Below, in pieces: positions 1 to 5,376 of a stretch of DNA of 6,058 nucleotides; position 1 is the stretch's first letter; each line of letters begins with the position of its first letter. The position numbers and the translations under genes are program-made. Location: NCBI GenBank assembly GCA_903931355.1, contig CAIZCB010000325.1, forward strand, positions 1 through 6,058, written 5' to 3'. A model generated the notes under the pieces. The model was not told the DNA's origin. It did no database searches and saw only the letters and a program-made list of their open reading frames with translations. The stretch comes from an uncultured Pseudomonadota bacterium (lineage in GTDB: Bacteria; Pseudomonadota; Gammaproteobacteria; Methylococcales; Methylomonadaceae).

Positions 1-1031
1 ATTCAAAATTGATTATCACCGCCATTAAACAGCCAGCTGTTAAGGTACTTCGGTTTTCGACCGCTAAGCTAGGTAGTTGGGATAGTCTGTTAGTTGCTGA
101 AATTATCAAAATCATCAATACCGCTGAAAAAAGTAATCTTATTGTCGATAAAACCAGCTTACCGGAGGCGATACAAGGCTTACTGGCTCTGGTTTATGCT
201 GTTCCCGAACAGAATGGTTTACGCAGTAAAACACCTAGAAAATGGTCAACCATCCTGCAAGCTAATATTAATTATTGGCAAAAAGAGCTGGTTGATGTGG
301 TTGAGTTTATCGGCGAAATGGCGCTAAGTAGTTATGACACTTTTCGCGGTCGCAGCCATTTCCGCTCGGTGGATTTATGGCTACATATTCAAGAATGTGG
401 GCCATCAGCTCTACCTATCGTGACTTTGATTAGTTTGTTGGTCGGTTTGATTTTGGCGTTTGTTGGTGCGGTGCAGTTATCGTTGTTTGGTGCGCAAATC
501 TATATTGCCAATTTAGTTAGCTTAGGCATGACTAGGGAAATGGGTGGTTTGATGACGGCAATCATCATGTCAGGTCGAACCGGTGCTGCCTACGCCGCGC
601 AACTCGGCACGATGCGGGTTAATGAAGAAATTGATGCCCTAAAAACCATGAATTTACAGCCAATGGCGTTTTTAGTCTTGCCGAGGATGTTGGCTTTGAT
701 TGTGATTATGCCCTTGCTGTGTCTGTATGCCGACTTGATGGGCATTGTTGGCGGGGCTTTAGTTTCAATTAATATCTTTGATGTGTCGGTGGCTGAATAT
801 GTCGATAGAACCATTCATGCCGTGAAAATGAAGGATTTTGTGATTGGCTTTGTTAAATGTGCGGTGTTTGGGGTGTTGATTGCTTTGTCGGGCTGTATGC
901 GCGGAATGCAATGTGGTCGTAGTGCTTCGGCGGTTGGCGATGCGGCGACTTCGGCGGTGGTGACTAGCATCGTGTTTATTGTGGTGGCGGATTCGATTAT
1001 GACCATTATTTGTAATCGGCTGGGGATTTAA
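1..1031 (+). CDS. mlaE: STAS-MlaE fusion, ABC lipid transporter permease (5' partial)
   Basis: This is the inner-membrane permease subunit of an MCE-type lipid ABC transporter. The frame is open to the left edge (first full codon at base 3). The first possible start inside is TTG at base 9, but the gene probably begins upstream, because the STAS domain lacks its first strand. Counting from that TTG, residues 1-70 match the STAS part of such fusions (WDS at 24-26, SLPEAIQGLLALV at 50-62, VPE at 65-67). Residues 125-337 form the MlaE permease domain. Its hallmark run is REMGGLMTAIIMSGRTGAA at 176-194, followed by MRVNEEIDAL (202-211) and FLVLPR (221-226), with about five hydrophobic segments. 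In E. coli the STAS partner is a separate protein, MlaB; here it is fused. The stop lies 3 bp before the ATPase start, so the two are surely cotranscribed. The family call is firm; the lipid cargo and direction are unknown. Confidence 0.93.
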   Translation, partial: SKLIITAIKQPAVKVLRFSTAKLGSWDSLLVAEIIKIINTAEKSNLIVDKTSLPEAIQGLLALVYAVPEQNGLRSKTPRKWSTILQANINYWQKELVDVVEFIGEMALSSYDTFRGRSHFRSVDLWLHIQECGPSALPIVTLISLLVGLILAFVGAVQLSLFGAQIYIANLVSLGMTREMGGLMTAIIMSGRTGAAYAAQLGTMRVNEEIDALKTMNLQPMAFLVLPRMLALIVIMPLLCLYADLMGIVGGALVSINIFDVSVAEYVDRTIHAVKMKDFVIGFVKCAVFGVLIALSGCMRGMQCGRSASAVGDAATSAVVTSIVFIVVADSIMTIICNRLGI

Positions 1032-1034
1032 ACC

Positions 1035-1814
1035 ATGACTGAAGCTTGTTTAAGCGTCAAAAATTTGACCATGGCTTATGGCAATAATCTGATTCAGCGT
1101 GATTTGAATTTTACGGTTAATCGCGGTGATATTTTCATCATTATGGGCGGCAGTGGTTGTGGCAAAAGCACTTTGCTACGGCATCTGATTGGTTTGCAAG
1201 CACCAGCGCAGGGGGATATTTACTACGGTGAGCAGAATTTTTGTTTAGCGTCTGAAAGCGAGCGGCGGCAGTTGTTGCAGGGCACTGGTGTCTTGTTTCA
1301 AAGTGGCGCTTTGTTGAGTTCGATGACTTTGGCAGAGAATGTCGCCTTGCCGTTAAGCGAATCCACCCAATTGTCCAAATCGAAAATTCGCGAAATCGTT
1401 TCCTATAAATTGGCCTTGGTCGGTTTAGCGGGCTTTGAAAATTATTATCCAGCGCAGATTAGTGGCGGGATGCAAAAACGCGCTGGCTTAGCGCGAGCGA
1501 TGGCGCTTGATCCGGCGATTTTGTTTTTTGATGAGCCATCAGCGGGTTTAGATCCGATTACCTCGAAACGCTTGGATGATTTGATTTTACGTTTGCGCGA
1601 TAGTTTGTCGGCGACGGTGGTGATAGTCACCCACGAATTAGCCAGCATTTTTGCGATAGGCAATAATTCGGTATTTCTCGATCCAGAAACCAAAACCATG
1701 ATCGCCAGTGGCCCACCACAACAATTACTCGCCGAATCAAACGATCCCAAAGTGATTAATTTCTTAACGCGCGGCAGGACACCGCAACAGCAACCCGGAG
1801 TAGGGTATGAGTAA
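1035..1814 (+). CDS. mlaF: MlaF-type ABC transporter ATP-binding protein
   Basis: This cytoplasmic ATPase drives the permease encoded just upstream. All nucleotide-binding motifs are present: Walker A GGSGCGKST (residues 38-46), Q-loop LFQSGALLSSMT (87-98), signature ISGGMQKR (142-149), Walker B ILFFDEP (162-168) with E167 as catalytic glutamate, D-loop SAGLDP (169-174) and switch histidine H200 in VTHE. The Q-loop followed by GALLSSMTLAENVALPL and the SGGM signature are typical of the MlaF/Ttg2A branch. At 259 aa it has the usual single-domain length. Start ATG 1035 follows the permease stop by 3 bp, with the G-rich run GGGGA (1022-1026) eight bases upstream inside the permease gene. The 3' end overlaps the MCE gene by 8 bp. 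The signature has I in place of the usual L, a conservative change. Nothing suggests loss of function. Confidence 0.95.
   Translation: MTEACLSVKNLTMAYGNNLIQRDLNFTVNRGDIFIIMGGSGCGKSTLLRHLIGLQAPAQGDIYYGEQNFCLASESERRQLLQGTGVLFQSGALLSSMTLAENVALPLSESTQLSKSKIREIVSYKLALVGLAGFENYYPAQISGGMQKRAGLARAMALDPAILFFDEPSAGLDPITSKRLDDLILRLRDSLSATVVIVTHELASIFAIGNNSVFLDPETKTMIASGPPQQLLAESNDPKVINFLTRGRTPQQQPGVGYE
1797..1800 (+). promoter_or_regulatory. Ribosome binding site for the MCE gene
   Basis: GGAG lies six bases before ATG 1807, inside the last codons of the ATPase gene. It supports 1807 as the start of the MCE protein and therefore the 8-bp gene overlap. Confidence 0.6.
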
Positions 1815-2787
1815 ACCGATTAAACCATTAGCTATCGGCGCGTTTTTGGTCGGGGCTTTAGTGTTATTAGCCAGCGGTATCATGCTGTTTGGCGGCAACG
1901 ATTTTTTTAAAGACAAAAAACGCTTTGTGATTTTTTTTGATTCGGCCTTGAACGGCTTGAATATCGGTGCGCCGGTTAAATTACAGGGCGTGCAAATTGG
2001 CAACGTCAAAGAAATTTCGCTACAAATTGATACAGTTTCAGGGCGTATTTTCAAACCAGTCGTGATTGAAATTGATCCTGAATTATTGCGTTATTTTTCT
2101 GGCAGCGAAGCTCATGCCCATTCTGATAAGCAACGATTGCAAGATACTAAACAGTTGATTGATGCTGGATTAAAAGCCCGGCTTGAAACCCAAAGTTTAT
2201 TGACCGGCTTGCTGTATGTGGATTTGAATTTTTACTATGAAAAACCTGGCAATCTAACCAGTTTGAATTATAAGGATCTGCCCGAATTGCCCAGCGTGCC
2301 AACTACAGTGGATGAAATTAGAAATACCGCTGAGGCTTTAATTAGTAAAGTTCGGCAATTGCCATTGGAACAAATGGTCAAAGATTTATCGGAAACTTTG
2401 CGCGAAACCCGTGATTTATTGAAATCGGATGATGTTAAAAAATCGCTGGCAGCGTTATCAAAATCACTACAAGAAACCCAGCAATTAATGGCAACCATGA
2501 ACCAGCAAATGGGGCCGTTATTGAACAATGCGAATGCTGCCGTTACCGATACTCGCGCCAATATGCAGCAAATGTTGCCTGTATTAAAAGCCACTGAGCA
2601 AAGCATGGTCACTGCAACCAAACTTTTGCAAGAATCACATCACGCGGTCAACGCCGTGGAAACTTTAGCAACGCCGGATTCACCATTAGGCCAAGCTTTA
2701 TTTGGTATCCGTGATGCTTCCCGATCTTTGAAAGATTTAACCGAATCCTTGGAGCGCCAACCGAATGCGATTATTTATGGCAAATAA
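1807..2787 (+). CDS. mlaD: MCE (MlaD/PqiB-type) substrate-binding protein with helical tail
   Basis: This is the periplasmic lipid-handling subunit, anchored in the inner membrane and expected to form a ring on the permease. Residues 8-28 are one transmembrane anchor. The MCE domain spans about 38-143: FDSALNGLNIGAPVKLQG starts at 44 and GVQIGNVKEI follows at 61. The conserved QSLLTGLLYVDLNF (129-142) closes the domain. A Pro-rich link (LPELPSVPTTVDEI, 158-171) leads into about 150 residues of heptad-rich, Leu/Gln/Thr helix, ending in the family-typical LERQPNAIIYGK. E. coli MlaD (183 aa) lacks such a tail. PqiB and mycobacterial Mce proteins have long helical tails that build a channel, so at 326 aa this protein looks like a one-MCE version of that design. 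That structure is inferred. It starts inside the ATPase gene (GGAG, 6-base spacer) and its end overlaps the lipoprotein gene by 23 bp. Confidence 0.93.
   Translation: MSKPIKPLAIGAFLVGALVLLASGIMLFGGNDFFKDKKRFVIFFDSALNGLNIGAPVKLQGVQIGNVKEISLQIDTVSGRIFKPVVIEIDPELLRYFSGSEAHAHSDKQRLQDTKQLIDAGLKARLETQSLLTGLLYVDLNFYYEKPGNLTSLNYKDLPELPSVPTTVDEIRNTAEALISKVRQLPLEQMVKDLSETLRETRDLLKSDDVKKSLAALSKSLQETQQLMATMNQQMGPLLNNANAAVTDTRANMQQMLPVLKATEQSMVTATKLLQESHHAVNAVETLATPDSPLGQALFGIRDASRSLKDLTESLERQPNAIIYGK
2751..2754 (+). promoter_or_regulatory. Ribosome binding site for the lipoprotein gene
   Basis: GGAG lies ten bases before ATG 2765 and 22 bases before the alternative in-frame ATG 2777. It favours the upstream start, giving a signal peptide of 22 residues instead of 18. 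Both are workable, so the choice is not certain. Confidence 0.45.
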
Positions 2788-3370
2788 ACACCGTGGTTTA
2801 GTGATCAGTTTGGCCTTGTTGCTTAGCGCTTGCGGCGGCAATTCCGCCATGCGCTTTTATATGCTGGAAGCGCCGTTAGCTAAGTCGAATCATGAAGCGG
2901 TGTTGAATAAAAACACCGTGATTGGGCTAGGGCCAATTCATATGCCTGAGTATTTGGATCGACCGCAAATGGTGGTGGCAATAGGCGAGAATCAGTATCA
3001 GTTTGATGAAAAGAATCGCTGGGCTGAGCGTTTGGATCAAAATTTGAGTCGCGTGTTGGCGCAGCAATTAGCGGCTGATTTAGGGGTTGAACAAATAGTT
3101 CGTCACCCTTGGGCGCAACGGCAGCCGATTGATTATCAAATCACCCTCGATGTACTGACTTTTCATCAAACCGCCAGCGGTGAAAATCGTTTATCAGCGC
3201 AATGGCAGATTAAACAACAAGACCAGACTTTGTTAACTAAGCGTTTTGAATGCGCTATTACTGCTGATGCTAGTCAGACTCCAGCAATGGTTAAAGCGCA
3301 AAGTCAGTGTGTTGGGCGATTGGGGGAGGAGATGGTGAGTGGGGTTAGGGCGTTGAGAACTAATCGTTGA
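2765..3370 (+). CDS. pqiC: PqiC/YmbA-type ABC transport auxiliary lipoprotein
   Basis: This is an outer-membrane lipoprotein that partners MCE transporters. The N-terminus is a lipoprotein signal: basic residues R2, K8 and R10, hydrophobic GLVISLALL, and lipobox LSAC with the acylated cysteine at C23. Glycine at the next position, not aspartate, predicts sorting to the outer membrane. Mature-domain hallmarks are RFYMLE (30-35), GPIHMPEYLDRPQMV (56-70) and WAERLDQNLSRVL (86-98). It is 201 aa, close to E. coli PqiC (YmbA, about 187 aa). In E. coli PqiC works with PqiB, whose helical needle reaches the outer membrane. Its presence directly after an MCE gene with a helical tail suggests it is the outer-membrane dock here. 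The 23-bp overlap with the MCE gene implies coupled translation. It is the last gene of the block; no convincing T-tailed terminator follows directly. Confidence 0.9.
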   Translation: MRLFMANKHRGLVISLALLLSACGGNSAMRFYMLEAPLAKSNHEAVLNKNTVIGLGPIHMPEYLDRPQMVVAIGENQYQFDEKNRWAERLDQNLSRVLAQQLAADLGVEQIVRHPWAQRQPIDYQITLDVLTFHQTASGENRLSAQWQIKQQDQTLLTKRFECAITADASQTPAMVKAQSQCVGRLGEEMVSGVRALRTNR

Positions 3371-3486
3371 GTTATGTTTTACAGAATACTCGATTTGACC
3401 ACCAAACTTGATATTCAAGATGTATGTACAATAGATTCCACGGTGAAGGAGCTGCGGTTCTGCATAAACCCTCAAACTAGATCCGT

Positions 3487-3514
3487 TTTCTCGGCTGGTG
3501 CGGAAGCCGAGAAA
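3487..3514. repeat. Perfect 10-bp inverted repeat (hairpin)
   Basis: TTTCTCGGCT (3487-3496) and AGCCGAGAAA (3505-3514) are exact reverse complements around an 8-base loop, GGTGCGGA. On neither strand is the stem followed by a T-run, so it is not an intrinsic terminator. A perfect 10-bp stem with a short loop is unlikely by chance in 700 bp. Confidence 0.8.
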
Positions 3515-3539
3515 TCTCAATCAGTTCAAAAACAAGTCA

Positions 3540-3545
3540 TATAAT
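3540..3545 (+). promoter_or_regulatory. Candidate -10 box (TATAAT) of an orphan promoter
   Basis: This is an exact match to the sigma-70 -10 consensus. It would start transcription near 3552, at the left arm of the CTGTGG/CCACAG stem. No good -35 box sits 16-18 bases upstream (the bases there read TCAATC or nearby), so it would be weak or need an activator. It may be chance. Confidence 0.3.
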
Positions 3546-3549
3546 AGTG

Positions 3550-3654
3550 CTGTGGCGATAGGAGACAGGGTGGCTGCACACCAGACCGAACCAAAACCAC
3601 AGAGCGACCTTGCAGATTGGGTCGATCACCTTAATTAAACATCGATTAAGCGAC
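3550..3654 (+). other. Cluster of nested and competing stems, possible structured RNA
   Basis: CTGTGG (3550-3555) pairs with CCACAG (3597-3602), enclosing a small stem GGTG/CACC (3569-3572 with 3579-3582). Downstream, CGACC (3605-3609) can pair with GGTCG (3620-3624). The overlapping GTCG (3621-3624) can instead pair with CGAC (3651-3654), closing the bulged hairpin CTTAAT/ATTAAG (3630-3635 with 3645-3650). The last two states exclude each other. I match it to no known RNA family. Individually short stems like these can arise by chance. Confidence 0.25.
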
Positions 3655-3774
3655 AGACTGTAAAGTTTGTTACTAAGCCATCAAAATCATCCTCAAAAAC
3701 CTTCGCACTATTATCCCAATTACGGCTTGTGCCTTGTTTGCATGTCACGCCTTTAAAATCAATATTAACAAAAT

Positions 3775-3801
3775 ACAGAAATAAATATTTTTCTGTTTTT
3801 T
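3775..3801 (+). terminator. Weak A/T-rich terminator-like hairpin
   Basis: ACAGAAA (3775-3781) pairs with TTTCTGT (3790-3796) around an 8-base loop, and the stem runs into six Ts (3796-3801). The geometry is right for an intrinsic terminator, but only two of seven pairs are G-C. It could end a transcript begun near 3552 or read-through from the lipoprotein gene. Confidence 0.35.
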
Positions 3802-3810
3802 ATACTTGTT

Positions 3811-3834
3811 AAAAAATACAAATATTGTTTTTTT
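3811..3834 (+). terminator. Second A/T hairpin with T-run
   Basis: ACAA (3818-3821) pairs with TTGT (3825-3828). After one mismatch, AAAAA (3812-3816) faces TTTTT (3830-3834), and a seven-base T-run spans 3828-3834. The stem is very weak. It looks like a diverged copy of the preceding hairpin segment and may be a back-up terminator or simply AT-rich DNA. Confidence 0.2.
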
Positions 3835-3904
3835 ATCTAAAGTTGGTTTTCGACGAAGCCCAAGTCAGTAAAATAAACGAGTGATTAGTGAAATAATTAT
3901 CTTA

Positions 3905-3920
3905 TGTTCGTTGTCGAACA
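3905..3920. promoter_or_regulatory. Perfect 6-bp dyad, possible operator
   Basis: TGTTCG (3905-3910) and CGAACA (3915-3920) are exact reverse complements around TTGT. The dyad lies about 90 bases upstream of the promoter of the sugar dehydrogenase gene, where an activator or repressor could bind. No regulator is recognised from the motif. Confidence 0.3.
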
Positions 3921-4010
3921 GAATGTGATTGATGAGGTCTATATTATTTTATCCCATAGTTAATTGTTTAACTGTAATTGGTAAAAATTTTATTCTAAGC
4001 AATGTGCTTT

Positions 4011-4039
4011 TTGAGTCTAGTTATTGTTTGGTTTATATA
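4011..4039 (+). promoter_or_regulatory. Sigma-70-like promoter of the polysaccharide genes
   Basis: TTGAGT (4011-4016) is separated by 17 bases from TATATA (4034-4039); a better -10, TATAAA, at 4036-4041 gives a 19-base spacer. The start would fall near 4046, leaving a short leader of about 25 bases before ATG 4070. The surrounding DNA is very AT-rich, which makes such matches easier to find. Confidence 0.5.
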
Positions 4040-4057
4040 AATTAAATTCATTGGATT

Positions 4058-4063
4058 AAGGGA
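4058..4063 (+). promoter_or_regulatory. Ribosome binding site of the dehydrogenase gene
   Basis: AAGGGA sits six bases before ATG 4070. The nine bases GGATAAATT here (4061-4069) recur exactly before the next gene (5365-5373), so both genes share a similar translation-start leader. Confidence 0.55.
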
Positions 4064-4069
4064 TAAATT

Positions 4070-5350
4070 ATGACAGTTGTTGCTGTAATTGGCTTGGGTT
4101 ATGTGGGGCTTCCGCTAGTCGTTGAATTTGGGAAGCATAATCGGACAATTGGCTTTGATATTGCCGAATCAAAAGTAGAGTCCTGTAAAAATGGTATTGA
4201 TCCAGCGCATGAATTATCCGAAGAGGATATGAATTCTGCCATCTATGCTGAGTATTCATCTGATCCAGCTGTGTTAGCAGAAGCAGATGTGATTATTGTT
4301 GCCGTACCTACACCCGTTGATGGTGCGCATATTCCTGATTTTACCCCACTGATTGGGGCTAGTCGGTGCGCTGGTCAATATATGAAAAAAAATGCCGTGG
4401 TGATTTATGAATCGACGGTCTATCCCGGTGCTACTGAGGAAATCTGTATTCCAGTATTGGAACAAGCCTCAAAAATGAAATGGAAAAAAGATTTCTTTGT
4501 TGGATATTCGCCAGAAAGAATTAATCCCGGTGATCGTGAACATACCTTAACTAAAATTCTAAAAGTCGTTTCCGGTGATACCCCAGAAACACTAGAAAAA
4601 GTAGCTACTTTATACGAAAAAATTGTCATTCCCGGTGTGCATCGTTGTACCAGTATTAAAGCCGCCGAAGCCTGTAAAGTGATTGAAAATACTCAGCGAG
4701 ATTTGAATATCGCCTTAATGAATGAGTTGGCGATTATATTTGAAATGCTGGATATTGATACTAATGAAGTTTTTGAAGCTGCGGGTACTAAATGGAATTT
4801 CTTAAATTTCAAACCTGGCTTAGTTGGTGGGCATTGTATTGGTGTTGATCCTTATTATTTAACCCATAAAGCAGTAACCATGGGTTATCACCCACAGGTT
4901 ATTTTGGCGGGTAGACGGATTAATGATGGTATGGGTAAATTTATTGCCGAGCAAACCATTAAAGTAATGATTTCTTGTGGTAGTTATGTGAAAGGGGCGC
5001 GAGTTAATATTTTAGGGCTTACTTTTAAAGAAAATTGTGCTGATTTGCGTAACTCAAAAGTGATTGATGTGATTAATGAATTAGCTATTTATGGGGTTGA
5101 TGTATTTGTCCATGATCCTCATGCTGATCATGAAGAAGCGATGAATGAATATGGTGTCAAATTATTGCCATGGAAAGATATGCCAAGAGCTGATGCGATT
5201 GTCGCCGCAGTTTCACATCAACAATTTAATGAGTTATCGACGGATGATTTTCAACAAAAACTCATTAAAGGTGGTTGTTTAATTGATGTTAAATCGAGTT
5301 TTAACGTGCCAGAAATGGAAGCGGCAGGTATTAAAGTTTGGCGTCTTTAA
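4070..5350 (+). CDS. tviB: UDP-N-acetylhexosamine 6-dehydrogenase, TviB/WbpA type
   Basis: This cytoplasmic enzyme probably oxidises C6 of a UDP-N-acetylhexosamine to the uronic acid using two NAD+, making a precursor for an acidic surface polysaccharide. The N-terminal Rossmann domain shows GLGYVGLP (8-15) and D30 for NAD binding. STVYPG is at 115-120 and YSPERINPGD at 146-155. The helix linking the domains carries AEACKVIENTQRDLNIAL (199-216), with K203 and N207. The catalytic cysteine is C256 in GGHCIGVDPYYL, with D260. The C-terminal UDP-binding domain begins around GLTFKENCADLRNSK (316-330). Length (426 aa) and motif wording closely match Salmonella TviB, more than UDP-glucose dehydrogenases. 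Exact substrate (GlcNAc or GalNAc) cannot be read from sequence. The start is supported by AAGGGA six bases upstream. It is the first gene of its block, behind its own promoter. Confidence 0.93.
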   Translation: MTVVAVIGLGYVGLPLVVEFGKHNRTIGFDIAESKVESCKNGIDPAHELSEEDMNSAIYAEYSSDPAVLAEADVIIVAVPTPVDGAHIPDFTPLIGASRCAGQYMKKNAVVIYESTVYPGATEEICIPVLEQASKMKWKKDFFVGYSPERINPGDREHTLTKILKVVSGDTPETLEKVATLYEKIVIPGVHRCTSIKAAEACKVIENTQRDLNIALMNELAIIFEMLDIDTNEVFEAAGTKWNFLNFKPGLVGGHCIGVDPYYLTHKAVTMGYHPQVILAGRRINDGMGKFIAEQTIKVMISCGSYVKGARVNILGLTFKENCADLRNSKVIDVINELAIYGVDVFVHDPHADHEEAMNEYGVKLLPWKDMPRADAIVAAVSHQQFNELSTDDFQQKLIKGGCLIDVKSSFNVPEMEAAGIKVWRL

Positions 5351-5376
5351 TATTAATTAAAATAGGATAAATTTCT

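Larger units (their letters stand above)
3371..4069. other. 699-bp intergenic region, two-part composition
   Basis: No recognisable gene, tRNA, rRNA, CRISPR array or complete insertion sequence is visible. Bases 3421-3660 are about 47% GC by hand count and contain stable stems, a TATAAT box and two short overlapping open frames (3374-3544 and 3468-3638). From 3660 on, GC falls to about a third, with a minimum of 12% at 3781-3840. That part holds A/T hairpins, small dyads and the promoter of the next gene. The first part may be a small RNA gene, a decayed mobile element or a remnant gene; the sequence does not decide. Confidence 0.7.

Noticed and set aside
3407..3419. CTTGA/TCAAG hairpin shortly after the lipoprotein gene as its terminator.
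   Set aside because: The stem is only 5 bp with a 3-base loop and has no T-run after it.
3395..3432. TTGACC (3395-3400) with TACAAT (3427-3432) as a promoter.
   Set aside because: The spacer is 26 bases, far from the 16-18 needed by sigma-70.
3233..3520. Open frame on the - strand overlapping the end of the lipoprotein gene.
   Set aside because: More than 40% of it is antisense to a well-supported gene, no ribosome binding site is clear, and no domain is recognised.
3374..3544. IDSTV in the short frame after the lipoprotein gene, resembling the first DDE-motif region of IS4-type transposases.
   Set aside because: Only a few residues agree, and the expected continuation (LCLS-F-W and a Lys-rich run) is absent.
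3378..3664. 7-bp inverted repeat TTTACAG (3378-3384) / CTGTAAA (3658-3664) as ends of a 287-bp MITE.
   Set aside because: A 7-bp match is expected by chance somewhere in a stretch this long, and no convincing target-site duplication flanks it.
5353..5360. TTAATTAA palindrome between the dehydrogenase and the next gene, possibly regulatory.
   Set aside because: It is a short A/T palindrome in AT-rich DNA, it also occurs at 3631-3638, and the genes are only 26 bp apart in one apparent operon.
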